Shown: positions 54,172 to 62,592, counted from the stretch's first letter. The stretch is 64,000 nucleotides of DNA from Daejeonella rubra (GCF_900103545.1 NZ_FNHH01000001.1:248001-312000); one strand, 5' to 3'. A program made the numbers and translations. Notes: a model not told the origin generated them from the letters alone.

Positions 54172-54718
54172 CCTCATTGCTCATAGAAGCAGAATCCCGG
54201 TTCTTTATAGCATAAACGCAGTTTTCGTTTCTCTTAGAAGTTGATAAAAGCCTATGTTAGCCACCTTTTTCCTACGATTTTCAGACTATTTATTTTTAGT
54301 ATGAAATTGTATTAAAAAAATCTCGAATTTTTACTCCACTCCACACCCGGTTATCCGTTAGATGATTTTGGAAATTCTTTTCTCCAGTAACTAAATATAC
54401 TTCGTTTAAATACGCATATCCTTTGATCTAACACATGATCTCATGTTGAGAAGGTAAATGTTCAGGGTTGTAGTTTATAACTTTTTATAACTTGTTTTTA
54501 CAGTTTGGAGAAGGGGTAAAAAACAGCGTATTTCCAACCTCGTTTTTGAGTGTTTTTCCAGAGTTTTCATACAATTTTCCCAACTAATTGCTTTTGACTG
54601 CCTTTTGATTTCTTTTGCCGGAATTTTTAAAAAAACTGTGACAAAGGTTTGACCCCTGAGAAGTAATTATAATTTTTAGTAAGAATTAAATTTGTAATCA
54701 ACTAAACAACAAATCGTT
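54172..54718. other. Left-end region of the integrative element, no gene
   Basis: 547 nt without a supported ORF. It contains a dyad ACATGA-TC-TCATGT (54433-54446), a 10-bp tandem repeat TTTATAACTT (54474-54483, 54484-54493), and an AT-rich stretch before the integrase. Such short repeats close to an integrase may be arm-binding sites. I searched for a tRNA gene here and saw none. Confidence 0.45.
54687..54694 (+). promoter_or_regulatory. -7 element of the integrase gene
   Basis: TAAATTTG matches TAnnTTTG, 24 nt before the ATG. No clear -33 box. Confidence 0.45.
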
Positions 54719-55825
54719 ATGGGCGTAAAAGTCAGGGAGACAACACTAAAAAATGACCGTGTAAGATTATCACTTGATATCTATAAAGACGGTAAAAGCA
54801 GGTTTGAAAACTTACAGCTTTATCTTTTCGGGAAGCCGAAAACTATTGTTGAAAAGGATCACAACAAACGAACAAGACAGATAGCGGAGAACATCCGTTT
54901 GAAGCGAGAGGAGGAAATGCAGGATGACAAATTCAATATTTACACGGGTTTTAAGAGTCAGGGGAGCTTCATCGACTACTTTAAAAAGATGACTCGTGAA
55001 AAGCGGGGAAGTGGTGGAAACTACGGAAACTGGTATTCAACATGCAAGCATCTGGTCAATTTTGTAAATGGTAAGGAATTAACTTTTGAACAATGCGATG
55101 ATAAGTTTCTCAATCTCTTTAAAAACTACTTATTGACTGGAAACATCACCAAAGGCCATCTGACTCTGTCAAAAGCTTCTGCATCGTCATACTTAAACAA
55201 AATCAAGGCAGCTCTTACGCAAGCTCACATTGATAATATCATATCAGATAATCCGGGAAGGAAAGTACGGGGTATTAAGGTAGAAGAAAGCAGGAGAGAA
55301 TATTTACTACTTGAAGAGATTAAACTTCTAACAAAAGAGGAATGTAAGATTCCAATAATGAAGAACGCTTTCCTATTTAGTTGTCTGACCGGACTGAGAT
55401 GGTCTGATATCAATAAGCTAACATGGGGCGAGATTACATTTTCGGAGGCGGAAAGTAAGTGGAAAATCCTATTCAGTCAGCAAAAGACTAAACAACTTCA
55501 ATGGCATCCGATATCAGAACAGGCTTATAGCATCCTAGGGAAAAGGGGAGAGAATGACGAACGTGTTTTTAAAGGACTGAAGTATTCCGCATGGCATAAT
55601 TTTATTCTGGCGGAATGGGTGTTACTGGCTGGTATTAAGAAACATATCACATTTCACTCAGGGCGACACACATACGCTACGTTATTATTGACTCATGGTG
55701 CTGATATATTCACAGTATCAAAACTTTTGGGTCACAAGGATATTGCCACAACACAGATTTATGGAAAGATAATTGATAGTCGGAAGAATGAGGTAATTGA
55801 ACTCTTGCCAGATATTGGCATTTAA
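54719..55825 (+). CDS. Tyrosine recombinase (integrase) of a Bacteroidota mobile element
   Basis: 368 residues. N-terminal arm/SAM-like core-binding domain (about 80-185) and C-terminal catalytic domain with R227 (TGLRWSD), K256, H313 and R316 (TFHSGRHTYA), H339 (LLGHKD) and Y348 (TTQIYGK). All catalytic residues are intact. The general pattern is that of integrases from Bacteroidota conjugative or mobilizable elements. Its position next to the mnmE 3' end suggests that this is the target, and the transcription away from mnmE puts the element to the right. Confidence 0.95.
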   Translation: MGVKVRETTLKNDRVRLSLDIYKDGKSRFENLQLYLFGKPKTIVEKDHNKRTRQIAENIRLKREEEMQDDKFNIYTGFKSQGSFIDYFKKMTREKRGSGGNYGNWYSTCKHLVNFVNGKELTFEQCDDKFLNLFKNYLLTGNITKGHLTLSKASASSYLNKIKAALTQAHIDNIISDNPGRKVRGIKVEESRREYLLLEEIKLLTKEECKIPIMKNAFLFSCLTGLRWSDINKLTWGEITFSEAESKWKILFSQQKTKQLQWHPISEQAYSILGKRGENDERVFKGLKYSAWHNFILAEWVLLAGIKKHITFHSGRHTYATLLLTHGADIFTVSKLLGHKDIATTQIYGKIIDSRKNEVIELLPDIGI

Positions 55826-55886
55826 ATGTATTTTTGAATTTGACACGAATTTTTCTTACTGAATACTATGGTAATTTTGTATACCA

Positions 55887-56774
55887 ATGGACGAATGCCT
55901 TAAAGAAATAGATCTTGCTTTCATGTATAGCATTAGGAAAGTTAAGTCCTTTTCAATGCGCGAAAATATAGAAGGTTTGTACTGGCCAATACCAGATATC
56001 GAAGCCGACGGGCGTTGTAATTTTTCAGAAACAATATTAATTTCACAATTATACCGGAGGTGTGTAGCATATTTAACCTTAAAGCAGGAGATAAATTCCA
56101 ATATCTTAGAACGGAATGTAGGTTACTTTGACTTGCTTAGGCATATATTCGAAGTGCATTTTTTTAGTCTGATAAAAGTATTTAATGATATTATTCCAGA
56201 TTATTTTATTCAGAATAATCTGGATAGGGATATAAAAGTAGCGCTTCGAAATTCAAATCTTACTGTCGCTGAAGCACAAAAAGTTGTAATTCTAACTCTA
56301 ATTCACCACTTTTTTTTATTTGAGGAGTTACTGGAAAGTTGTTACCCAAAATATGACAGGCTTCTGAAAACGGACCATTATGATAGTAACCTTTTGGATC
56401 TTGAATCAAATTTTATTAAATTAAAATACACAAATAATGTTATTGAAATCATCTATTCTGCTCTAAAAGATAGCCAGTTCATAAATTTAACTTTTTTTGA
56501 GTTCAAGAGTTACTTCGGCCCTCGGAACTCAGTTGAGAAAATTTTCTGGTATGGTAGTGAGGTTGCTATAGTCATCCTGTTTATGGGGCATGAAAACGTT
56601 AAGGGTCTTAATGTTTTATCAAAAGATTCACTACAGCTAATTCCACGATACTTTTTAAAAGCTGATGGAACTGAATTTAAAATTACACAATTGAGGGTTG
56701 TTTATCAAAAGGTCCGACAGAAACCCCGTGGAACCCAATCCATTCTGAAACTTCTTTCGACATTAAACAGTTAA
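55887..56774 (+). CDS. Unrecognised 295-residue protein of the integrative element
   Basis: Starts 61 nt after the integrase gene. Rich in Leu, Ile, Phe and mostly helical, with no signal peptide or catalytic motif. The C-terminal ~115 residues, from LKYTNNVIEIIYSALKDSQF to VYQKVRQKPRGTQSILKLL, look like a short helical DNA-associated domain with a basic end. A very distant relation to RteC-type regulators of Bacteroides conjugative elements is possible by size, layout and setting, but I could not confirm it. Its place between integrase and excisionase-like gene suggests control of excision. Confidence 0.7.
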   Translation: MDECLKEIDLAFMYSIRKVKSFSMRENIEGLYWPIPDIEADGRCNFSETILISQLYRRCVAYLTLKQEINSNILERNVGYFDLLRHIFEVHFFSLIKVFNDIIPDYFIQNNLDRDIKVALRNSNLTVAEAQKVVILTLIHHFFLFEELLESCYPKYDRLLKTDHYDSNLLDLESNFIKLKYTNNVIEIIYSALKDSQFINLTFFEFKSYFGPRNSVEKIFWYGSEVAIVILFMGHENVKGLNVLSKDSLQLIPRYFLKADGTEFKITQLRVVYQKVRQKPRGTQSILKLLSTLNS

Positions 56775-56945
56775 TATTAGTTATTAATAGTTTTCATTAA
56801 CGCAATATTATTAAAAGTATTCTCAATTGGGGCTATTTCTGGATTAACTAATAGACTAACCTTTACAAACCATTCCCCATTTTGGTTAATATAGTTTTGT
56901 ATAACGCTTCTGATCAGGGCATTTTACAAATTAAATATTAATCAG

Positions 56946-57242
56946 ATGAACAAAATCTACATGATCCTGGAGCGGATCGAGCAGCTCTTACTGAGCAATA
57001 AAACAACTTTTACCGTAGCTGAATTCTCAGCGTATTCTGGTCTAAGTAAATCAGCAATTCATAAACTTACCCAACGAAAACGGATCCGGTATAGCCGGCC
57101 TAATGGGAAACTCATCTATATTTCTAAGGAGGCCGCTGACGCTTATCTCCAAAGTAATCCGGTTATTCCCGATGCGGATATCGAAAAGATGGCTATTGAT
57201 TATACTATTAATAATCCAAGAAAACGGTGGGACGCAGCTTAA
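56946..57242 (+). CDS. Excisionase-like helix-turn-helix protein (HTH_17 type)
   Basis: 98 residues. The HTH is TFTVAEFSAYSGLSKSAIHKLTQRKRIRYSRPNGKLIYISKEAADAYLQ, the MerR/excisionase pattern with the wing PNGKLIYI. Such proteins next to an integrase usually direct excision or regulate transfer genes. The C-terminal end overlaps the GTG start of the next gene by 16 nt, so these two are likely translated together. There is no tRNA-like or inverted-repeat target visible next to it. Confidence 0.88.
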   Translation: MNKIYMILERIEQLLLSNKTTFTVAEFSAYSGLSKSAIHKLTQRKRIRYSRPNGKLIYISKEAADAYLQSNPVIPDADIEKMAIDYTINNPRKRWDAA

Positions 57243-57694
57243 TATCCGCATATTATAAATTTCAACTCATCAAGGAGGAGTTTGGAATTATTAAACTGAA
57301 ACCTTTATTCCGGTATTTGAACGAAGATTCTTTCAACCTCATTTTTGAAAGCCCCGATGCGTGTAAAATATCCGTAATTGGTCCATGCCCTGAGGTAAAT
57401 GGTTACATCTGTTATTCCTTTAAGTTCAAAGATTATGATCAGAACGATGGTATGATATTATTGAGTACTTCTGCTGGCTTGCTGCCTCTGGGTGTTGGTC
57501 GGGCTCTGGAATCAAACGACTGCTTTATTTGGCGTATGACTGAGGAAAATATTTTTGAAGTCTTCGTCTGCATGGGGATGTGTGACCAATCTTATCAGTT
57601 GCTTTCGAGTGTACAGGATGGAACGGGGGGTACCCGTGAGGAAATAGATTGGCTGTTTGAGCGAATTGAGGCGCTTGATATTGAGAACGATTAG
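57227..57694 (+). CDS. Unrecognised 155-residue protein, start uncertain
   Basis: No ATG lies in the first part of the frame; GTG at 57227, overlapping the HTH gene, is the best start. The sequence is acidic (many Asp and Glu) and contains FQLIKEEFGIIKLKPLFRYL and a C-terminal EEIDWLFERIEAL helix. No family recognised. It begins with a stretch (ISAYYKFQLI) that resembles the N terminus of the 60228 protein (FKAYYKFLIT), so the two could be distantly related. A UUCG-capped hairpin follows it. Confidence 0.6.
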   Translation: MGRSLISAYYKFQLIKEEFGIIKLKPLFRYLNEDSFNLIFESPDACKISVIGPCPEVNGYICYSFKFKDYDQNDGMILLSTSAGLLPLGVGRALESNDCFIWRMTEENIFEVFVCMGMCDQSYQLLSSVQDGTGGTREEIDWLFERIEALDIEND

Positions 57695-57699
57695 TGTCT

Positions 57700-57727
57700 G
57701 GGGAGGAGGTTCGCCTCTTCCCTTCTC
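57700..57727 (+). terminator. UUCG-tetraloop terminator
   Basis: GGGAGGAGG (57701-57709) pairs with CCTCTTCCC (57714-57722) through one G-U pair around a TTCG loop, followed by pyrimidines (TTCTCTT). It separates the HTH/155-residue gene pair from the rep-like gene. The usual T run is weak. Confidence 0.7.
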
Positions 57728-57776
57728 TTAACCTAAATCCTTTTTAACCTAAAAAAATATAAAAGAACCTTATAAA

Positions 57777-58775
57777 ATGATCGATACAATAAAACTAATA
57801 CTCTTCATAATACACATCTCTAACCTAGATCAACTTATCACACATCTCAAAAGTACACTTGAAAACATAACTGAGATCCACAACATAAAAAGAGGAACAA
57901 CTTACAAAGGAAAATTAAAAAATATGACAGTGAGTGTATCCAGTGGATGCATAATGATAGAAGGTTCAATTACAAAATATTGGAAGGAAAACAATCAGGT
58001 AAACTTAAGAGCTTCAGAATTTATGGAAGCAATTCAAGATATAGGTGAAAAACTTCAAATTCCAATCCTTTTGGCTAAGGTAGTTCGATTAGATCTTGGA
58101 GTCAACATTACGTTTCTACGTCCTGAACTTGAATACTATGATGTATTGGGATACTTGAGAGGTTTTAATCGTCATCAGCAGAAATTTGGATTGAATTATC
58201 TGAACATAAGTAAAGGAGGGAAAAAATACATCTCTATTTATGAAAAGTTGAGGAACATAATAAGTCCTGAAGAAGTGACGAGATTGTTTATGGGTCAATA
58301 TGTTTTGAGACTCGAGTATAGATTTCAGAAGCCGTCAGACCTTACCGGATTTCTCAAGGTGGATTTTGTAACACCATTGGAGATTTACAATGGATACTCT
58401 CAATTAATAAAAAAGTGGGAAGAGGTGTTCCTTTCGATTGAGAAAAAGAGTGACCTGATTGAATTTGCTCCCGAGGCCTTTAAAGAACGGGGTGCATTTG
58501 ATAACCAACTAAAGTTAATGGGGTTGAACGCCCTTGGCGGTATGGAAGGGCTAATACGGATGTTAAACAAAGCCAAAAAGAGTAAGGTATTTACTTACCC
58601 GAACCAGTCTTCAAATATTCTTGCTAAGTATAGGAAATTGACTCAGACTCCTGATATGACCATTAAGACTGAATTAGCGGTGGAGTTTGAGAGAAAGGTG
58701 AGGTTGATGGCTGAATTAATGATGAATGAACAAATGGAAGATAAAATTTTAGAAGAGGAGGTAGAGCAAAAATAA
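57777..58775 (+). CDS. Filamentous-phage gpII-like (Phage_CRI) replication initiator candidate
   Basis: 332 residues. It begins MIDTIKLILF, and the central motif VVRLDLGVNITF (R104, D106), followed by KKYISIYEKLRN and YVLRLEYRF (residues 177-183), matches the pattern of phage gene II/X replication proteins (RiDig.N, iYdK, lRyEl), from memory. Such proteins nick double-stranded DNA to start rolling-circle replication. An element-borne copy suggests circular replication after excision or mobilisation. No coat or Zot-like gene is nearby, so the element need not be a phage. Confidence 0.6.
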   Translation: MIDTIKLILFIIHISNLDQLITHLKSTLENITEIHNIKRGTTYKGKLKNMTVSVSSGCIMIEGSITKYWKENNQVNLRASEFMEAIQDIGEKLQIPILLAKVVRLDLGVNITFLRPELEYYDVLGYLRGFNRHQQKFGLNYLNISKGGKKYISIYEKLRNIISPEEVTRLFMGQYVLRLEYRFQKPSDLTGFLKVDFVTPLEIYNGYSQLIKKWEEVFLSIEKKSDLIEFAPEAFKERGAFDNQLKLMGLNALGGMEGLIRMLNKAKKSKVFTYPNQSSNILAKYRKLTQTPDMTIKTELAVEFERKVRLMAELMMNEQMEDKILEEEVEQK

Positions 58776-59030
58776 CTTTAAAAAGTACCAAACGTGATCC
58801 AGGATCATTTTTGGAATGATTAATAATGGGTAGGAAGCTTATGATTACTATGTTTTCTCATTTCTCCTGCATTCTTTACCTGTTGTTAGCTCTTCATACC
58901 TTCCGAATAAAATAATGCGGGAGAAATTAATTAATTAACATGATAATAAGTCTTTAATCAATCTCAGGAATGGGGCAGGAAGACTTTAGTACTTACTTCA
59001 CCATTTATAGGTGATCAAAAAACAAAGAAA
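58776..59030. other. Leader region of the 339-residue gene
   Basis: 255 nt without a gene. It carries copy A of the repeated structured leader at 58948-58986. Upstream of it, a stretch with TTTTCTCATTTCTCC and AATTAATTAAC is also partly shared with the region before the 60228 gene. No other feature is seen. Confidence 0.5.
58948..58986 (+). promoter_or_regulatory. Repeated structured leader, copy A
   Basis: Outer stem AAGTCTT (58948-58954) with AAGACTT (58980-58986) encloses an inner hairpin TCTCA (58962-58966), loop GGAA (GNRA), TGGGG (58971-58975). The 3' outer arm ends 44 nt before the start codon at 59031. Copy B upstream of 60228 has the same layout and spacing, with T-A to T-G changes that keep the inner stem paired. 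Confidence 0.65.
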
Positions 59031-60050
59031 ATGAAAAATGACGAAAATTTAAAAAGTAGCATAATGAAGTATGCCAAAATTCGCGTGGAAAAAGATTCTT
59101 ACACAGACAAATGTTATCCAATTGTACTCTGCAATTATGGCGATCATGAATTGTTAGATTCTATCTTATCACGCATGGGAACTATTGAATTTACCGTAGA
59201 TGAGGGTTATCCTTCTTATTGGATCACACTTAAAAACCAGAATAAATTCATTCAAATTGATCAAAGAGACCAATTTGGTTTTATTTATAAGTCATTACAA
59301 GGTGTTGACCAGCTTCCAATAGTAGATAGTATCCTTGTATTTGTAGAAGCCCATTTTAAGGTTTTACATTTCTTTGTAATCGAAGGTGCGTATCATAATA
59401 CATCGGTACTGTTCGAAGATTTTAGAACCAACCAACTTAATGAAGCCATCGCATTATTTCTGGGTCAGGATCAGGATGTAATCTGTAAGATTCAACACGC
59501 TGTCCTTGATGAAAAGGAGTCTGAAAGAATAGAGAAATTCAAATTGTTCAATCACTATTTAAAGCTTGCTCCAATTGCTTCTGGACCAAATTTATATACC
59601 AACGGCTTGGATTCAGAAGGGGACGGTTTTATGGGTCGATTCTTTGGTAGGGAAAGTTGTGGATTTTCATATAAGAAAGAACACCCATATTCAATGGATT
59701 ATACTTTACTGCTTTCGAATCACTCAACGATATGCGAATTTACAATGAAAGGGGTTTACGGAATACTTTCCGATATAGAACCTAAAGTTGATTACAATGG
59801 AACTGTCCTCGTTTATCATAGTCTTTCAGAAAATACTTTCGAATTTTTTAGCACTAGGGATCTCACTTATGAGAGTTCTCAAAACTTATTAGACCAGTTT
59901 GAAAAGGGGAATTTAAGTATGGAAGTCGATAGGATAATGCAGAAAGAAGGTTCCAGACGCTTCAATAGTTGGAATGACCAATATTTCCAATTGTTAAAAA
60001 AGGCCAGAGAAACTACAACCTACCATGAAAATTGTAGCCTGGAGTTATAA
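59031..60050 (+). CDS. Unrecognised 339-residue protein with a structured leader
   Basis: No signal peptide or obvious motif. The sequence is mixed alpha/beta with repeated FF/YF and many Asp, and a C-terminal helix DQYFQLLKKARETTT. The ATG start follows the AT-rich end of the structured leader. No family recognised. It sits in a run of element ORFs that each have their own leader. A role in the element (stability, defence, host interaction) is possible but not supported by motif. Confidence 0.75.
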   Translation: MKNDENLKSSIMKYAKIRVEKDSYTDKCYPIVLCNYGDHELLDSILSRMGTIEFTVDEGYPSYWITLKNQNKFIQIDQRDQFGFIYKSLQGVDQLPIVDSILVFVEAHFKVLHFFVIEGAYHNTSVLFEDFRTNQLNEAIALFLGQDQDVICKIQHAVLDEKESERIEKFKLFNHYLKLAPIASGPNLYTNGLDSEGDGFMGRFFGRESCGFSYKKEHPYSMDYTLLLSNHSTICEFTMKGVYGILSDIEPKVDYNGTVLVYHSLSENTFEFFSTRDLTYESSQNLLDQFEKGNLSMEVDRIMQKEGSRRFNSWNDQYFQLLKKARETTTYHENCSLEL

Positions 60051-60227
60051 GTTTTCCATGTCTCATTCATCCATTTTAGTCGTTTTTTTTGGTCTAAAAG
60101 CTAGGAATATGGGACCACTCAACTAATTAACAATCACGATTACAGTCTTTTAAAAAAATCTCAGAGATGAGACTGGAAGACTATTGCCTTTACATTCCGA
60201 AATAGGCGCGGACTAAACTAATAAAAA
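60051..60227. other. Leader region of the 174-residue gene
   Basis: 177 nt without a gene. It contains copy B of the structured leader (60144-60182) and a sequence related to the upstream part of the leader at 58776-59030. Nothing else is recognised. Confidence 0.45.
60144..60182 (+). promoter_or_regulatory. Repeated structured leader, copy B
   Basis: Outer stem AGTCTT (60144-60149) with AAGACT (60177-60182), inner stem TCTCA (60159-60163), loop GAGA (GNRA), TGAGA (60168-60172). The 3' outer arm ends 45 nt before the start codon at 60228, as in copy A (44 nt). Short downstream sequences differ, so the conserved part is the structured one. Confidence 0.65.
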
Positions 60228-60752
60228 ATGAAAAAATCAACAAGAAACAATGCAGACATGTTTAAGGCATATTATAAATTCCTTATTACTGTACGGGACG
60301 ACAATGGATACATGATAGATGGGGTAAGAGCAACCAGTCTGGTGCCTTTTCTAATTGAGCATATCGGAAGGGACAAAGTTTTTAATATTCTATCCAGGCA
60401 GAAAGTTAGTTCTGTTTGGCGAACAACTAAGCAAGGAGGCAGATTAGAGAAATTTATAGTGTATAATGTTTACGGTCCTGAGACGACGCCTCTGGAACTA
60501 GAGTTTAAACCTCCATATAAAGATTGGCCATTAGTAAGTGTTGCAGTATGCCAGAGATCAAAAAGAGCAATCGTCGTATTGCAATTTGATTGTGAGAATC
60601 ATGTATTCGTATCAACCTTAAGGAGGCCTCAAGCTGATAAGTTGATATCTGATCTATTAAAAGGGAAACTAACTAACGAATTGACACAGCTGTTGGGACC
60701 GGGACATGACTTCTTGAGTCAATTACGAATCTACACAGCACCTGAGGAATAA
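60228..60752 (+). CDS. Unrecognised 174-residue protein with a structured leader
   Basis: The protein is basic in its middle part, with FKAYYKFLIT near the N terminus, a region VPFLIEHIGRDKVFNIL, and a VSVAVCQRSKRAIVVLQF strand. No signal peptide. The family is unknown to me. It follows copy B of the leader and precedes a structured non-coding region at 60768-60905. Confidence 0.72.
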   Translation: MKKSTRNNADMFKAYYKFLITVRDDNGYMIDGVRATSLVPFLIEHIGRDKVFNILSRQKVSSVWRTTKQGGRLEKFIVYNVYGPETTPLELEFKPPYKDWPLVSVAVCQRSKRAIVVLQFDCENHVFVSTLRRPQADKLISDLLKGKLTNELTQLLGPGHDFLSQLRIYTAPEE

Positions 60753-60767
60753 ATGGAGACGCAAGTG

Positions 60768-60905
60768 AGCGGAATCGTAATTCGGGCGGGACCCGATATA
60801 GGTTAAAGTACTGTTGAAAAAAGCCCGAGGTAGATTAATCTCCGCTTTATGTAAACCAAGGAGGGCGCTGTGCGATAATGATACGAACCTGTTATCGCAC
60901 CGCAC
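60768..60905. other. Nested inverted-repeat region, candidate ncRNA or replication/transfer origin
   Basis: AGCGGA (60768-60773) pairs with TCCGCT (60841-60846), enclosing TCGGGC (60782-60787) with GCCCGA (60823-60828); a local alternative TCGGG/CCCGA (60782-60786, 60792-60796) competes with it. A second unit is a stem GTGCGATAA (60870-60878) with TTATCGCAC (60892-60900) and a GCG/CGC extension (60865-60867, 60901-60903). The region is GC-rich for the element and lies between two ORFs with no coding frame. Its role is unknown. Confidence 0.55.
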
Positions 60906-60988
60906 TTTCATTTAATTCACAAATAATAAATAGAAACTTTTATGCTTTTAGTAATTATATATAAAGGCATATTCAATAACCAATTTAA

Positions 60989-61606
60989 ATGACAAGAGAT
61001 TATACAAGTATGAAGGAGCTTCGGGAAAGCTATATGCTCGATGCTTTAAATAAGCTTGAGGAAAAGATGAAAAAAATGAAGCATTACCTCAAGCTTGAAT
61101 TTGGACTAGATATTACAGATTTCGCGGAAATTGAAGTCCTATCCAGTTTTTGTAGCGAGTTGTATATGCACAAGCTTCCGATTTCCGATGAGGTAGTGAG
61201 AATATTACTAAGGAAGCTCAGGAAATGTCAGGATATCTTACGCAAATTGAGGGAAGTAAGTGCACAAAAGAAAGAGGATTTAGCCTTTATAAGTGTTCAG
61301 TTAAATACTATATCCGAGGCACTAACCAATATTAAGAAAAATGCTACTCATTTGAAGTATTTAACCAAAGACGTGTGTGCAATCGTTAGTGTATCTCAAA
61401 GTGCTAATTTGCCTGATTTAATGGTATTTGATTCAGCAACGTTGAATCAACTTCTTCTAGAGGAAGAAACAACTGATCAAGAAGATGAAGAAATTGTGAA
61501 CCCAGATATCTACTTGGAGGCTGAGCCAATAGAAGATTGGGGCAAAATGGAAAACTTTCATTTTCTTGACTTCACACCGTTACCTCCTCGGCCTGAATCA
61601 ACCTAA
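60989..61606 (+). CDS. Unrecognised coiled-coil-rich 205-residue protein
   Basis: The N-terminal two thirds are helical with heptad patterns (LNKLEEKMKKMKHYL, LRKLRKCQDILRKLREV, QLNTISEALTNIKKN), and the C-terminal ~50 residues are acidic (EEETTDQEDEEIVNPD) and proline-rich. It could be a structural or regulatory partner, but no family is known to me. It is followed by a strong terminator, so it is the last gene of its transcript. Confidence 0.72.
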   Translation: MTRDYTSMKELRESYMLDALNKLEEKMKKMKHYLKLEFGLDITDFAEIEVLSSFCSELYMHKLPISDEVVRILLRKLRKCQDILRKLREVSAQKKEDLAFISVQLNTISEALTNIKKNATHLKYLTKDVCAIVSVSQSANLPDLMVFDSATLNQLLLEEETTDQEDEEIVNPDIYLEAEPIEDWGKMENFHFLDFTPLPPRPEST

Positions 61607-61621
61607 TTGACTTTGACGTCG

Positions 61622-61654
61622 ACAGGGAAGATTTTTTAAATCTTCCCTGTTTTT
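61622..61654 (+). terminator. Intrinsic terminator after the coiled-coil gene
   Basis: A 13-bp stem (61622-61634 and 61638-61650, core GGGAAGATTT) followed by a T run. A second dyad TCTAATATT/AATATTAGA (61665-61673, 61682-61690) lies before the RadC gene and may be its operator. Confidence 0.85.
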
Positions 61655-61708
61655 AAGTTGATTGTCTAATATTTTTTTATTAATATTAGATTGAAAATCA
61701 ATTAGTTA

Positions 61709-62155
61709 ATGAAAAAAGTATCAGATATAAAGATTATTTACACTCCCAAAATAAAACATTCAAAACTTCCTGAGATTTTTAGTGCCCATGAAGCACATTT
61801 GCTGTTTAGAAAATCATGGGATATTGGTAAACTCTACCTTGTGGAACAGTTTAAAGCGATGTACCTGAATAGTAACGGTAAAGTGTTGGGCATTTATGAG
61901 ATATCAAGCGGAGGATTGACATATACTCAGGTGGATACCAGGCTCATCTTCCTTGGAGCAATTAAGTGCTGTGCGACATCTATCATTTTAGCTCACAATC
62001 ATCCAAGCGGGAATCGGGAACCAAGTGATAGTGATTTGAGAATTACAAGGCGTCTAAAGGAAGCAGGCAGGTTACTGGAGATAAATATATGGGATCACTT
62101 GATCATTACCCCAGAAGGGTATACAAGTATGAGAGTAAGTAAAATTATTCGTTAA
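61709..62155 (+). CDS. RadC-family JAB-domain protein
   Basis: 148 residues, the domain only, without the N-terminal helix-hairpin-helix of housekeeping RadC. The JAMM motif is H96-N-H98 with Asp109 in HNHPSGNREPSDSD, with Glu46 upstream and R78 in DTRLIFLGAI. C terminus NIWDHLIITPEGYTSM is typical. Short RadC proteins are frequent cargo in mobile elements of Bacteroidota; their role is not settled and may involve recombination or defence. It has its own upstream dyad. Confidence 0.93.
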   Translation: MKKVSDIKIIYTPKIKHSKLPEIFSAHEAHLLFRKSWDIGKLYLVEQFKAMYLNSNGKVLGIYEISSGGLTYTQVDTRLIFLGAIKCCATSIILAHNHPSGNREPSDSDLRITRRLKEAGRLLEINIWDHLIITPEGYTSMRVSKIIR

Positions 62156-62211
62156 CATGAGTGCAGTTGACCCTCTGCCAGTAATTTATTATTTTAAGGT
62201 AAATTCTAAAG

Positions 62212-62586
62212 ATGATTACACTAAAAGAAAAAGATGCTATTCAGCACCAAATATTAAACGCCCTTGAAACTGCGTACTGTAAAATAGATGAAGCCATTTT
62301 GTGGTTTAATGGTGCTAGTGGGAAAGAAATAAGCCGTCTCTGTGATGTCAGAGACTTAAGTAGGGTATGTAAGGAGCTTTTCCTTTACAATTCCCGTTCT
62401 ACTAAATTGATACTTCCGCTGTTGATAACAGAGTTGGAGCAGAGTCCGGAAGATATTGTTAAAATTCAGACTTCTGAAGGAGCAAAGCCGAAGATCCCTG
62501 ATGTAATTAAGGAGTTGTTGAGTAAACTGAAAAATCAAACCCAAATACTGAAGAACCTATCAGTAAAGTATGAAAGATATCAGTAA
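62212..62586 (+). CDS. Unrecognised small helical protein, 124 residues
   Basis: Helix-rich with a Cys pair region (RLCDVRDLSRVCKEL) and a C-terminal coiled coil (VIKELLSKLKNQTQILKNLSVKYERYQ). Size and pattern resemble the 205-residue coiled-coil gene upstream, but I could not align them convincingly. No known domain. It is followed by a 16-bp palindrome and faces the XRE gene. Confidence 0.65.
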   Translation: MITLKEKDAIQHQILNALETAYCKIDEAILWFNGASGKEISRLCDVRDLSRVCKELFLYNSRSTKLILPLLITELEQSPEDIVKIQTSEGAKPKIPDVIKELLSKLKNQTQILKNLSVKYERYQ

Positions 62587-62592
62587 AAGATG

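Noticed and set aside
54172..54718. Search for a tRNA gene as integration target next to the integrase
   Set aside because: No cloverleaf, T-arm or anticodon arm fits; the mnmE end is the better target.
58142..58149. TGTATTGG, similar to the putative att core
   Set aside because: It lies in the coding sequence of the gpII-like gene, lacks the rest of the core and is too common at 8 bp.
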